From contig NC_068562.1 in assembly GCF_022201045.2 (NCBI RefSeq), positions 14,569,001-14,633,000 of the forward strand: DNA of 64,000 nt, written 5' to 3'. Origin of the DNA: Citrus sinensis (taxonomy: Eukaryota; Streptophyta; Magnoliopsida; Sapindales; Rutaceae). The translations under genes and the position numbers were made by a program. This document shows, in pieces, positions 32,947-46,568 of this stretch (position 1 is its first letter; each line of letters starts with the position of its first letter). Below the pieces are notes generated by a model. That model saw only the letters and a program-made list of their open reading frames with translations, was not told the origin of the DNA and searched no databases.

Positions 32947-34340
32947 TCAGGATGATGAAGGACCAAGGATCAACGGTGAAGCTGGAGCAAGAGCACGCCG
33001 GCTTCTAGTTCTACTTCTACCACGAGTTTGAGTGCCAGAAGGGGAAGATGAGGAAGATGACGAGGAGTTTGAAGATGTGAACCTGTTCGATTCACTTGTC
33101 AATTTCTTTTTCTCTCCTTCATCAGCCTTGCCTTCTATTCTGTGATGCCGAACTCTAGTTGAATTTAAAGTAGCCGGAAGAACACAATTGCAGAAAAAAC
33201 CTGTAAAAGAAATAAGCATATTGTCAAAATGAGAATCATAAACAAACCCAGAAATTGAAATATATGAGAAAACATATACTAGTTTTGTCTCAGTCAAACA
33301 CATCACTAAGCGCCATAAATTTCAAAGAAAATGCAGGAAAAAAAGTTTCATTGACAAAATTTCTAGGCCTAATTCTTGATCCAAGTCCATCTTACTAACA
33401 GAATAATCACGACAATATTGCAATAATGTTAAAAGCGAATTTAAGTTACGATTATCTTTTCTTCTGCTACTCAAAACTGGGAAATTCAATCAAATGATAT
33501 AATTGCCAGAACAAAAAATTTAGCCATGAAATTTGCCCTTACCAATTCTGGCAAGGCGATTGACCCAACTGGGGATTGGATTTCCGGTAAGCCTAATGCA
33601 AGCATCATTGCAAAAATGATTACAATTCTTGGTGATCAAATTATAAGCATTTCCTTTATACTCTTCTGCTAGATCCTCCATCACTGTCCTCACTTCGGCA
33701 GGCCCTATATCAGTTTTGCCAATCAAAATCGACTTCCTAAATGTAAATCCCTCACACTGCTTTGGCTCTCCCTCAAAAATCCCAGTGGTCGGATACTCAT
33801 GAGCTCCAAATGCGTACTCAACTCCATGAACTACATTTACACAAACAGCAGACTGAGAATTTTTAGCTGTTTACCCAGAAAAGAAAATAAATAAACAAAC
33901 CACACACAAAACTTGAAATGATTGCTGCCCAGAGACGCAAATCACGAAATGCACCTGAAGTTCAAATCTTGAACCGCATTACATTTTCTCCCACCTTCCC
34001 ATCAACCAAACAGACTATAATAAAGAGGAGAGTAAATTTACTGAAAGTATCTGCAGATCCAACTCCATAATTCTATAAACACTACAAAAATTTACTACAA
34101 TTCTATAAACAGCTACAAGTGATCTAACAAGCTCAATATCAGATCTAGAATACAAACCGTGATAAAGATTTAACAAGAACTTCAAAAATGAAGAAGGAAA
34201 AACAAACCTTGAACACCAGAGTGATAAACGCCGAGACCAAGCCAATAAGCATAGCCATTGAAAGGGGTTAAATCATACACGTTGAGATGCACTGGTACAG
34301 ATCCTTTATCATCAAAGCTTGAATTTTTTCTACACAACAT
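32947..34340 (-). CDS. deSI-like (PPPDE) thiol peptidase, 224 aa
   Basis: Three exons on the minus strand: 34340-34208, 33830-33543, 33200-32947; 675 nt. The PPPDE fold runs over about residues 16-140: VPVHLNVYDLTPFNGYAYWL, the His40 region GLGVYHSGVQ, HGVEYAFGAHEYPTTGIFE, and the catalytic Cys114 in KNCNHFCNDACIRLTG, followed by IPSWVNRLARIG. The tail is basic, with a run of serines and SRTRSRR, as in many plant members. PPPDE proteins cleave SUMO or ubiquitin, or act on palmitoyl thioesters; which reaction this one performs is unknown. Family size (about 220-250) fits. The ATG at 34340 is the first in frame after an A/T-rich leader. Confidence 0.88.
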
Positions 34341-37300
34341 TCTATTATTTTCAAAAAAAAAAAATCAACTTTGTACCACACTTATGCTATAATTTATATA
34401 TCTATATTTATGAAAAAAAAAAAAAATTTGGTGACAGAACTGATACTTGGGTCGTTTTCAAATTTCAACTCACATTAAAAACAACCAAATCATCCCTGAA
34501 AAGATGGATAAATTAATAACAATAAAATTATTTTTTTGGGGGGTTAATTATGAATTCAAATAATCGAATCCGATAAAGAGAATGAGAATCCTCTGTTTTA
34601 ATTTGTAGCACCGGCGGCAAATCGTGCCACATCGGTATTTTTAATTTAGACTATGTTTTATTTTACGGACATTTTATATATATGGGGTTATTGGTATCAA
34701 GGCTTAAATTTGGTTGAAATTTGCATGAATGCCATTTTGGATTCATTTTTTGAGCTTTTTTTTTTTCCTCTTCCCTTAAGGTAATTTGGAAAGATTTTGA
34801 ATTTGTTTATGGGAGAAAGCAACGTTTTGAGTCATTATGATACATTGTGGGGTTACATATTAAATTATGATGAGTGATTAGTGTTGGATCTTTTTAAAGG
34901 AAAAGGAATATATCATCATGATTATCATTGGATGTTGCACACAAGGGTGGTGGGGCCCTAATAGTAGATGAGTTGCTGATGATTATTTTTTTAGTTAGTT
35001 AATTAATTAGTTAAGTTTAAGTTAACTAGATTATTGGAAGAATAAACTAGAATATAAATAAAGAATGGAGTTTGACCCTAGTTTAGAATGAGTTATTGCT
35101 AAGTGAAGGTTAGGTTTACCCCTTGAAAGGCATGCTTGATGCTTCCTTGTTTACAGGTGATAATTGTGGACACTAATTTGATATTGAGAGGTAAGAACCT
35201 ATAGACCTACACTAAGGGCATTTTTTTTAATTTAATTTTGGTTATATATGTGTGTGTGTTAAAATATAATAAAAGATTTGAGTATTTTTATATTTAAAAG
35301 AAGTGAAATTCTGCCAACAATTCTTTAGTTAAGAGTGAGCACTTAACTCTGGATTGTATCCTTAAGATAAGATATTCAATTATTATTGTGTAAATTTATG
35401 AGTTGGATAATAAGATGACAATACAAAATAAATTTGAGTAGTGATGCATATACATATTCTTGTATAAATTGATATGATATAATATAATTAATTAAATGAA
35501 AATATAAAAAAATAAAAATAAATTTTGTGAGCCATATAATATTTTTATTCAACATTTTTATTAGCTAGCATAGCACAGACTAATAAATATCATTTGATTG
35601 TGTTATGTCATTCATCCTCTAATACAGTACTTAGTAGAATTTACAAGTCCTTTTATATAGTGTCACTTTTATTGTAAATTATTTGCTTGCTCTTCACTCG
35701 AAGAATTGAAGTTTGCAACTTCTATGTAGATCTAGGGCAAACGATTTTCTGACTCGTGAAATATTATTTTTCTTGTGTTTCCAATTGTTTTGATAATTTC
35801 AAAATATTTTCTAATTTTGGTGGCTTACATGTGTAGGTGTGTTTCTTAGGATGAGAATTTAGAGGCCATGGATAAAATTTCCTTTAAATTTCCAATGCGA
35901 TTGTGCTTTGTCCCTTTTTTTTTTAACAGTTATATATGTTGCTATAAATAAATAATTTGTTACAAATTGGATGAAACGCAAGTGAAGTTATTGAAGAATC
36001 CCATTAAGAGTATATAAAAATTGTTAAATATTTTATGGAAAATATTAATGAGCATTGATGAGATGATTATTATATTTGTAGAAATGTGAATGAATGACAA
36101 AGACCGGTGAATTCATTGATCACTTAAAGGTGTTATGGTCAAATTTCGATCTCATTATTTTATAATTTCTAACATTAAACAATAGGAGTTGTTTTTTGAT
36201 CATGTGATAATTAATTAAGCTTGCTAATTTAATCTCGTGCGTATCATGATGATGTTAGATAATTTTTAGACATTTAGTTTTTTTAAAAAAAAAGGAAAAG
36301 GAATTATGTATTATATAAAGAATAATGTTTTGGATTCTAACATTCAGATTTTTACTTAAGTTGGGGTTAGACTCTATCCCGCTATTCCTCTAACTGACTA
36401 TTGGTTAGCATTTCTCGAGTTTCCAGGCTCAAGCTATTAATTAGGTTTCCGACTCGACGAATTATTGCCGAGACTAACTCAACTTCTGATTCTTCATGTT
36501 ATGTTTTATTCATATATTAGATAATGAATATAAAATTACTTATTATTATATTTTATCATTCAATAAATGAATGTCACATCAATTAGGATCTCTAACATTA
36601 CTTTAATATTTACCGAACTTATTATATCAAACCAAATTAAATTAACATTTTAAATGCTGATAATATTACACAAAACTCACACAATTATGATTTGTTTTCT
36701 TTTTACTCTTAGGTTTCTTGCATTTACGAAGAAAATTGTTAATGTACCAATAAGTAAATCTAGATAATGCTACTACAACATAAAATCAATAATAAATTTT
36801 GAATCAACTTTCATTGTAGTCGCATGTATAATTGATAATTAATTTGTAAGGTTTACCACTTTCATATTGCAAATCAATCCCATAATTTTATCAGATTAAT
36901 GTATTGCAGAATGATCCTCCTGTTAATATTATGACTGATTTGAACATAAATTTATTTATTTTTTTTAAGCCCAACTTTTTTAAAAGAAAATAATTGCCTA
37001 TGCATCTATACATCTAAAGTCATAAAGTTTCTATTTTTTATTAATTTTTCAATTAATGATTATGTTTTCCAAAAATTTCGAAGGCTGCTTTGTCAATCAT
37101 TTTGGTCATTGTTTGTTTGAAAGCTTTTCAAGGGAGTAGTTAAAATTAAAAGGAGCTTGTAATTTTTGGTAGTTTGTTTGGTCACCTAACTTTGGACCCA
37201 ACAATTGAAAATATTTGTCAACCTGGTGTCCAATCGGTGTCTTTTTGGTGGGCTTTTCCGGTGGGTCCATACACGTTCCTCTTTAATATTATAAGATTAC

Positions 37301-38856
37301 TCCAAGAAGCTTTTTTCTTTCTCTGTCATTTTATTCTTCTTTTAAAATATTTATTTGCGATGCCTACTATTACTTTTTAGAATTTATGTTTGATAATTGC
37401 CTTTTTGTCACAATGAGGAAAAAAAATTTTAATTAATTACACTTTTATGTTTTATACATGTGAAGAAAAGCCTTTTAACTCCTCTTTTAACTATGAGGTA
37501 TGATAGAGCTATCATGAGGCTTAAATTTGTCTTCATTTTGTTTCCATTACTTCAAAAATAAATAAGTGATATTTTGAACATACTCTTTAAGTACTATTTA
37601 ATTTGGAATCTGGATCATCTCCTCATCTGATCTGTATCTGAATAAATTCTGTTAATATGATTAATAATTAATAAATTTAAAAAATTAATTAAATCTTAAT
37701 TATCTACTAATATTAAAAACACATGTGGCACAAAATTTATAAAAAATTAAGAATGCTCAAATTATGAGCGGATCCTTTAATTTGATATAGTTTTATCAAA
37801 TCAAAGGCCTCCTAAGTCCTAATACTAGCAATAGGTGTGGTGGAGATTACTAATCAATAATCATTAGCAGTAATTATTTTGAGTCAGTCAAAAATATAAT
37901 TTATAAAGCTGATTGCACATTTTCTAAGCATCGATTTGTGCTATGTCACCAAATTTTCCTTTCTTTTGAGGTTGATATTTTAAGACGACTTTAATTACGA
38001 TGTCTCGACAGGGGCGAAGCTTATGGTAAAAATTTAAAAGCGTCAAATTCAAACTTTAAATATACAAGTTATAGGTTCAGGGACTGCTTGTTTGTTTTTC
38101 TAATGACCTAATTGAATTTATTTTAATTACATAAGTCATTAAATCTGTTTTTTTTAATTTAATAAAACTTTCAGTCATTAAGTTATTAAATTAAAAATTT
38201 AAACTTTTTACTTAATTAAAAAGTCTAAATGACATCATTAAAATATATTCTTCAAAATATCTTTATTTACTTAATTAATTTTCATTTTTATCTAAATAAA
38301 ATTTATTAATTAATATTATTACCTATATGTATAACATGTGATGATATAGTGTAGATTACTATTATTTTTATCTTTTTATTTTATTCAAATTAGTATTATT
38401 TATCTTTATAATATTTATGAATATTTTCATATAAAAATGTCACAAGCTAAAATAAAATTGATTAAAATACATTAATTTAGAATATTAAAGGGTCGTATTC
38501 AATCTAACATTATATTATATTATAATGATATATTATCTTATTTCTGCTATTTGAAATGTTTATTATTTGTTTAATATTTATAATTTGCAAGGATACAAAT
38601 ATAAAGATATTAGTTTTCAGATTTTTTAAGTTAAAAAAGTAATTTAATATTTATTGTTAAAGATCAAACCAAATAAAATCATATCGTTTTGATTTAGACA
38701 TTCAGCTCTATTTAGAATATGCAAACTAATTCATATCTATTTAAATATCAGACAAAAAAATGCCATTTAAGTGTGTGTGAGCCAATTTTTATGAATTTTA
38801 TTCATTTGTAGAGGCATTATTTTGGCATCAATATTAGAGGAAACTATGAAATGACA
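34341..38856. other. Long AT-rich intergenic region, no gene seen
   Basis: About 4.5 kb with only short chance frames (the longest, near 37174-37380, is hydrophobic and domainless). I found no transposon ends with convincing target duplications and no RNA genes. Confidence 0.45.
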
Positions 38857-38864
38857 TTTTTATC

Positions 38865-39544
38865 TATGGGTGATAATATGGGTCAGGATTCATTTATTCG
38901 ATTCGATTTGATTCAATGCAAATTAAATGGTTTTGGGTTTGAAAAAATTGATTCATTTAATAAATTGATGAATTCGATTTGATTCACTAATTAAACGAAT
39001 CAAATCCAGGTTTGAAGATATTGATTCGTTTATTCATTTAATAAATGGGTCATAAATGAATTGAATACATATAGATTTGTTTAAAATTCGTTTATTATAC
39101 GTTTAATTAAATTACTTTTTTGTCCTTAAATTTAATTGAACTTTTTTTAAAAAAATTGAAGGTTATTTGTATTATTAAGGATTTGGTATTTGGTATTTGG
39201 ATGATTGTATATTTAATTCTAAAATATAGTTTGGTTATTTGTATTTTGTTGTAGGATATTAAATTTGTGGCTTTTTTATATTTTATTTTGCTTAATTTTG
39301 TTTATTAATTATATTTTTCTAAATGAATTGTAAACGAATCTTGATTCGTTTCGATTCGTTTATTAATTCTATTAAACGAATTAAATGAATCAAACCAAAT
39401 ATTCGTTTAATAAACGAATCGAATTCGAATCATGAGATTTTAATTTGTTTAATAAAGAAATCGAATCCAAATCAGTAGAATTGCAACCCGATTCATTTAC
39501 AATTCGATTCGAATTCGATTCGTTTCTTCGTTTTGCCACCCTTA
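38865..39544. mobile_element. hAT-like MITE with ATTCGATTCG subterminal repeats
   Basis: Termini TATGGGTGATAAT and, inverted, TAAGGGTGGCAAAA are flanked by perfect 8-bp copies TTTTTATC (38857-38864 and 39545-39552). Both subterminal regions are packed with ATTCGATT/AATCGAAT motifs. There is no coding capacity. Target size and termini fit hAT. Confidence 0.75.
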
Positions 39545-39883
39545 TTTTTATCCAGTATATAAAGTTATGAATTAAGCGTACATGGGCCAATTTAGAATCT
39601 TTTTATACTAACTTTTAGTATTTTATATATAAATCTCATAATTTTTTCGAACTCTACAAGTGCCATGACACCTTATAGCCATATACTTTATCCGCCGAAG
39701 CATATTGTGAATATCCGTGAATCTTTTGAGTTTATTTCTCTCTCTTATTTGAGAGTTTGAGATAAGTAGGAAATATTGTACTTCTTTTTTCTTCACAACC
39801 AAAGGAGTGGGGAAAAAGATGTTAATAATAGATTAGCAAGAGAATCAAGTGAAAGAAATTTCTAGCCAAGAATTGATAGTTAA

Positions 39884-40748
39884 GGTAGCGTTTACTTTTT
39901 GGATTGGATTGGGAATTCTGGGGAGTGGGAATCCTATGATTGGGAGTGTGGAGTGGAAGTGTGAGTAGGTTGTTTACTTACACTGGAATGGAAGCATGGA
40001 ATGGAGATCAGAATCCAATTTATGTGTTTACTTTATCTTGGATTGGAAGTAAATAGTTTCAAATTACAATTTTATCCTTATTTAAAGAATTATAATTTTT
40101 AATTACAAAACTAATAAAAAATATATTTAATGAATAATATTTATTTTATTATATTTGTAAATTTATTATAATTATTAATATTTTTAATTATGAACAATAA
40201 ATTATTAATTGTAATTTTAATATAAAATGAAATGTTATTTTATTTAATATAATTATATTAAATTTATTATTATATAAAATAATAATATAATATTATTTAG
40301 TACAAAATTAATATTTTCTTAGAATAAAGTATTTATTATTATTATTAAATAAATATAGTACTATTATTTTTAAAATAAATATAATAATATTATATTTATT
40401 AATTCTCTATTAATATAATAATATTATTTTAAAATAATTTAAACTTAGAATCAATGTAAATTATTATTTAGTTAAATATAATATTATTATTTAAATAAAT
40501 ATAATATTATTTATTTTATTTTATTAATTAAAAAACATAAAATAAAAAAAAAAAGGTAGAAATGGGAGAGGTGGGAGTGGATTCCCACTCCCACCTCCCC
40601 CAATGGGAGTCCCACTCCCACTCCCCACTCCAAAAATAAGTGGGGCCCACGGAGTGGAACTCCCAATCCCTCCCCATTTTAAGTAAGTAAACACTGGAGT
40701 GGGAGGAATCCACACTCCTCACTCCCACTCCAGCAAGTAAACACAACA
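39884..40748. mobile_element. PIF/Harbinger-like (Tourist-type) non-autonomous element
   Basis: The left end GGTAGCGTTTACTTTTTGGAT and the inverted right end TGTTGTGTTTACTTGCTGGAG share GTTTACTT and GG-rich repeats. TAA (39881-39883 and 40749-40751) flanks both sides, the TWA target of this superfamily. The centre is almost pure A/T; the ends carry many GGAGTGGGAGT motifs. A GTTTACTT motif is also repeated internally. Confidence 0.65.
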
Positions 40749-41086
40749 TAAGTCCATTTCTAGTCTCCCCAAACTCTACATTGTTGTAACAAAAATGAAG
40801 AATAACAAATAAGTTTTAGTTAAGGCAGCAAAGAGACCTTTGCATCTCGACAAACTTTTCATGCTTTTTTTTTATATACGCGACATCAAGATTTTTTGGT
40901 TGGTTTTGAAGTATGATGCTTCGAGCCAAGTTCCGAATCCCGACTTTGTATTTTACAGTCATGTTATAAAAAATAAATAAAAATAAAACCTCGGTTTAAT
41001 TTTTTTTTTTTTTTTCATTTATAACATGACGCAATCTCTAGTCTTAAAACTCAAAATCTCATTTTGAGAGCCAAAATTGAAAGCCC

Positions 41087-42827
41087 ATGTTTCGCGCCAG
41101 AGCCACTTTCTGGTTCCGATTGAGATTCGCCCAAACAAGATCGTTTTGCAAGAACCCTAACAAAACTGACGACAATGGCGACAAGATTGAGTCAAATGTG
41201 AGCAGTTACCACGACGCCTACAAGCAACTCGAAAAGCTCGACTTCACCACTGCCGCTAAAATACTCTTCACTGATCCTCCCAAGAAAAAGAAATTTGGGT
41301 ATCATCTCACCTACTTTCACGCTCAATATTCCAATTCTTGTATTGGGTTTCATTCTTTTTTTTTTTTGGGTACTATTTTGGTTTTCGGTGAGTGATTGCT
41401 GAGCTCTTTGGTGGTTCTGTTTCTCTTGGGCATTTTATCGAACATCTTGCTTCTATGTGCCTGTGGTTCATGTTGTATTGATCCTTATACTTTGAAAGCG
41501 TAAATGTGGTTTTCACAAGTATGGTGGTGTATCTTCATTTCAGGAGTTAAAATGTTGTATGCTCACATGCTTTTCTGTTTTGTGTCAGGATCGATTTTCA
41601 TCTGGTACAGCTCTTCTTTGTATGCATGCCTTCATTGGGTATTCTTGTCCATGAGATTAACAGTACATTTTATTTTGTATTTAGATTGATTCTTGGTTTG
41701 GTGGTGCTATCTAAGAGATGATGTTTTGTGTAACAGCTGTATATTTGGTGGCCCAATATGCTCGCTATGAGATGAGAAGAATGGAAGCGGTAACACAGTT
41801 TTCTTGTTTGATAGTACAACATTATGCTTTAAACCAAAGTCCTCCTTGTCATTCTGTTGTTGCTAGATCTTCTCATGTCTCTTAACTATTTTTGAACATT
41901 CTATTTTCAAATTCATGTTGATGCTTATTGGAGCGTATATCATTTCTGCATATTTACTAAGATACATCTTTTTTCGGCCTTTCTTATGCATTATGTTGTG
42001 ATTACGAGTAATGCTTCAGTTTCCATTGACATGTTCAGAGACTAGCATGTTGGACACTTAATTCGTCAATCCAGTCATATAATATGTCAGGAAGGTTAGA
42101 TGTATCTTTCACATGGAAGAAAAAGCATTGTTGATTTACTTCAGTGAAAGCGTGACCAAAGATACCTAAATTTATTGCAAAAAGGATACACTTAAAAGCT
42201 AGTGATACCATAATGAGCATTCATGCTGATAAATGTAAACCTATCAATTGGGTTATGCCGTCTCAGGTTCACTGGGAGTTTGCATTCATGACATCTACAT
42301 GTCAGATGACCGTTTGATTACACTAAGTTTCTCTCATTTTGTGATCTGGATGTCTGAAAGTAAGCCTTTAAATGTTAGAGCAACCGTTTGGAGCTAAATG
42401 TCATTGCCTTTTGTTATAATTACAAAGCTTAGCATTTGTCCCTCTTACATATATTCTCAATGTTCAATGATTGACTTTATGGTCTCAAAAATCTTCACAG
42501 GAGCTAGAGCAGAAGAAGGCAGTAGAGGATAAGAAGAAGCAAGAGGAAGAGGAGAAAGCAAAGGAGTTGGAATTAAAGGAGGCTGAAGAAAAAGCTAAAT
42601 CAAATCCAGAGCTTTTAGAAGTGAAAAGGAGATTGGGTAAACTAGAGGAGGCTGTAAATGAAATTGTGGAGAAGAAACATCCTGTAAAAAGTGAAGCCAG
42701 TGACACACAAAGTGCATCAGAATCAAGCAGTTCTGTAGCGAAAGACCATGTTAATCGGGCAAAATCTGGGGAGCCAACAACAGAAAAGACCAAAAAGGAA
42801 GGGCATTCTGAAGATTCGAAGAGATAA
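41087..42827 (+). CDS. Putative mitochondrial single-span membrane protein with coiled coil, 213 aa; function unknown
   Basis: Four exons: 41087-41298, 41589-41638, 41737-41789, 42501-42827; 642 nt. The N-terminus (MFRARATFWFRLRFAQTRSF) is Arg/Phe-rich without acidic residues, like a mitochondrial presequence. A conserved-looking block, YHDAYKQLEKLDFTTAAKIL, precedes KKKKFG and a single hydrophobic span (about residues 75-97, FHLVQLFFVCMPSLAVYLVA). The C-terminal half is a Lys/Glu-rich coiled coil and then a Ser/Thr/Lys-rich tail. This suggests an inner-membrane protein with a soluble helical arm. I do not recognise the family with certainty and assign no function. Confidence 0.75.
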
Positions 42828-43680
42828 GAAAAACCTCTGAGATTCATAAGACTGTTGTCTCTGTTTTAGGCACCCCATGCTTTATGCATACATTGCAGAG
42901 GGATTAGTTAATGCTTAAGAACGAATAATTCAGGATGGCAGAGGGAACATTGATAGTGCAAAGTCAAAATGTTTTTAGGTGCATCTATGCATGCATTGCA
43001 TAGGTACTTTTGTTGATTCTTGCTGGTATGTATCTGCTTGTGTTGTTTAAAATCATATGATTGCAGATCTTTTGTTCTGGTTTTGATCACTGTCAATATT
43101 CAGATGAGATTCGATCCTATACATTCCCGAAGATTATGATTCTAGCTAGATTTATACCGTGCATTTATTGTCACAGATCTTGTGAATTCTCACTGTTCAT
43201 TTATCCATCTCCCTCTTATTGTCTTGTTAAATTTGTTTTCTAAATTCTGATACGTTGGGTTTAAATTAGTAAATTACCAATATCTATATGTGTTGGTGAA
43301 AGAAGTGAGCTGCATACTTAGAAAGATGAAACCCAGAAAGTTTTTAACCAATTTCGAAACTTCAAAGATTTTTTAATAAATTTTAAAATTATTTTGGTTA
43401 ATCTGATGAGAAATATAAAACTCTTTTTGCAAATTATTATTTAAAACTTAAAATTTGTTAGTTTTAAAGCAAAACTAAAAACATTCAGTGCAAATTTTAT
43501 ATGTCAATTTTTAAAGTTCCATTTTAAATCCCAAATTTTATGTCACAAACCTATTATTATTTATTAATATTGTTATATATTTTTTTTATAAATTTCTAAA
43601 ACCCTAAACCCTTCATCATAAAGAAAACATTCGACCAAACCCTAAACAATCATTTGCACCCCCGCTCTTCCTCTTGCAAA
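42828..43680. other. 3' region of one gene and 5' region of the next
   Basis: The first part is the probable 3' untranslated region of the coiled-coil gene; the rest is AT-rich upstream sequence of the MAM33-type gene, with ACCCTAAACCC-like motifs (telo-box type) at about 43601-43650 in the leader region. Such telo boxes are common upstream of translation and organelle genes. Confidence 0.4.
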
Positions 43681-45633
43681 ATGGCGAGCCTTACACGATC
43701 TTTGAAAAGATGTCAACTTCTCACAAAATCAATGTTACTCAACAGCACAAAACAAAACCCTTCCCTCTTTAAATCCAATTTAAGGAACCCAGTTTCTCAA
43801 ATCTCCAAAAGAAATTACATTTCAGAAATGCGCAAGTCCGCCTTTGAAGGTAACATTTTAAGACTTCTCCGCAATGAAATCCAATATGAACTTGAGCGCT
43901 CTTCGCCTAAACAGGTATTTTCTGTAGTCTTTATTATTATTATTATTTTTCCAAGCAAGTAGAAATGTAATTTGATGGATTTTGTAATGGGGGTCTATCA
44001 AAAATTCGTTTTTTTTTTCAATTTTGAATTTTTTTTATGGGAATTTTTCGGAGTGTTCTAGGTGAACCAAAACATATCTGCCTTTTAGGTTGTTGTGGAA
44101 ATGGAACTGTTAATGTGTTTATAAAAGGTGTAATGGGCATGTTGATCGACTGAGCTTAGGTTTTCATATCTCTGATTTCATAGGAACTTAAGAAGGATGT
44201 ATAATTTTTGAAAAAATTTGTTTTCGGAATGTGAAATTTTTTAAAGCTTTAGTAATAATGAAGTGGGATTATGAACTGGAATTGGTCATTACTGGATCAG
44301 CTGCCAGAAATTAAAGCTGAAAGAGTTGGGATGATTAGCAAAGTATTCGAGAATAGTTGAATTCATATATTCTTTTAATCGATCACAATGAGATGAGAGC
44401 GAGTGTAGGATTTAGTGGCAAATGAAATGGAGTGTTAGGCTCCATTTTGTCTTTTTGGGTAATCTGTAATGAAGTAAACACCCCTTATGGTGGCTGTGAT
44501 ACTACACCTACCCTACCCTAAGCTATCATCAGGCAGAAGGAAAACCGCTTTGGCAGCAAAGACTACCATGAGCTACCAATCATATGTCTCCTGCCCATCA
44601 TCACTGATAGCCACTTGAAAGAGGAAAAACCAGCTTTTTGATGGAAGATTTCTTGTCACCTTGGGCAATAGAGAACAAGAATTGTGAACTCGTAAAGCTA
44701 ATTTTTAGCATACAGTTTGGCATATTAAATACTTACTACACAGCTTGGTAGTCCTTTTCCACCAAGGACTTGGCCGAGTAGTTTTTAAGTAGCTTTATTT
44801 GGCTATTTGGCTATTTGGCTGGCCACCCGAGTAGGGGGTTAAAAAATTGGTTTGGGCTTGCACCTTTGCCCACCCCTCTACCTATAAAAAGAAAAATGTT
44901 ATGTACTTACTACCAACATAGATTGTAGTTGAGCTCAAAAAATAAATAAATAAATAAATAAACATAGAGTGTAGTTGTCCTTCAGCATGTGCTCTGGGTT
45001 TAGAATTGGGGACCGCTGCCAAACCTAGTGGAATATGATTTCCAGTTGGTAGCTATAGGGTATTTGATTTTCCGACCTCTTGATCAATGGTCTTATCATT
45101 GGGCCCACTTTTTGGGTTAGCCCTTGAATCTGTTCTATATTTTGGGTTCTGAGAAGTTGGTAAGAAGGTGAGGGAATGACCTTGCTTTGTGGTGCAAGGA
45201 ATTGAAATACAATCCTAACTAATTGGCACAGTTCTCATGGAACATAATTGCTTGAAACTAAGTGAACATAATTCTTGAGGTTTGAAGGCTGATATTCTTT
45301 TCTGTTCCATGGTTTTCTTAGCATTTGAATGAAGCATAAGTTCCCATTATGTTTATCTATTTTTAACATGGACACTCATGCATTATTCTGTTGCTAGCAG
45401 AGCAAGAACCTTCATTTGGCTGAGTTTGTCTCAGCTTTGATACGAATACACAGCTTCACGAATATGACCTTGTGTTTCAAAATAGACAGTAAATGAACGT
45501 AAAATTTGCCCTTCTCCATCTGAGTTTTCTTAGCATCTTTAGTCTGGGGTGAAGATTCTTAATGCCTGACGTTATCATTTTTCTTATAAAATTTTCCCCT
45601 TGAACATTTTTTATTTAATGAATCAGTAACCTT

Positions 45634-45664
<31 letters not shown>

Positions 45665-46568
45665 GTTGCATAGTTATAATTTTTTATTCTAACCCATATT
45701 TAACTGCAGCCCATTACCAAATTTAATTCATTCACAGTCGATGACCGACCCGGGGAGCAGTGGGTTAGATTGACAAGAAAATTTGGAGAAAATGAAGATA
45801 TAAAAATTGAAGCTACCATGTTTGATGGATCCATTCCTGTTTCAAAAGCCGGTGTTGGTGAAGATGTCAAGCTTCACAGTACCTTGATTGTCAATATCTC
45901 CAAAGGTGATGAGGAGGTCTTGGAGATAATGTGCTCAGCTTGGCCAGATAGCATAGAGATTACAAAGCTATTCGTCCGAGGGAATGATAAGCTGTCTGCT
46001 GATCCATATGTTGGCCCTGAATTCAAGTATGAAGATTTATGCTGATTATTATTCCATACTTTACTGGTTGCCTAGAAATTAGAGTAAGAAAAAGAATACA
46101 AAATTTCTAGTTATACTAGAGCGATAAAATATTTACATTTGCTACATATTAGAACTACTTTGGTTATCTACCCTTGCTAGTTTATTTGAGAACCAAAACA
46201 CTTGTCTGTGTTTGATGCCTGTGGTTGATTTGCACTTCCTTCATATTATAGTGGTTGCAAGCTAGTTGAAGGGTTCAATGAGTATTCCTTCCCAGTTAAT
46301 TCCTCCTTTGTTTTTCAAACCTTTAAAATATGGGTTATGATGCTTGTGCCTGATGCTATAGATTTTGAAGTGACTCTGATTGGTCTTTGATCTGTCATGT
46401 AACAGGGAATTGGACGATGAGCTGCAAGACTCACTATATGAATTCCTGGAGGAAAGGGGTATAAACGAACAACTCACTGCTTTTTTGCATGAATACTTAA
46501 AAAACAAAGATAAAACCGAGTTCGTTAGATGGATGCAAGCTGTCAAATCTTACATTGAGAATAAATAG
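43681..46568 (+). CDS. MAM33/p32 family mitochondrial glycoprotein, 237 aa
   Basis: Three exons: 43681-43914, 45710-46026, 46406-46568; 714 nt. The N-terminus (MASLTRSLKRCQLLTKSMLL) is a basic, Ser-rich mitochondrial presequence ending near KRNYIS. The mature part shows the p32 fold: helix SAFEGNILRLLRNEIQYEL, beta region beginning FNSFTVDDRPGEQWVRLTRK, then DPYVGPEFKELDDELQDSLYEFLEERGI and the C-terminal helix FVRWMQAVKSYI. Members form doughnut-shaped acidic trimers in the mitochondrial matrix and support respiratory-chain and ribosome functions. Length is near the plant norm (about 240). Intron 1 (1.8 kb) contains a T12G22 homopolymer junction next to its acceptor side. Confidence 0.92.
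45632..45665 (+). repeat. T12-G22 homopolymer junction in MAM33 intron 1
   Basis: Twelve T then 22 G, about 45 bases before the exon-2 acceptor. Long G runs can form G-quadruplexes and are prone to sequencing length error. Confidence 0.8.

Noticed and set aside
42485..42847. 120-codon Ser/Phe-rich minus frame
   Set aside because: Antisense of the Lys/Glu-rich coiled-coil exon on the plus strand.
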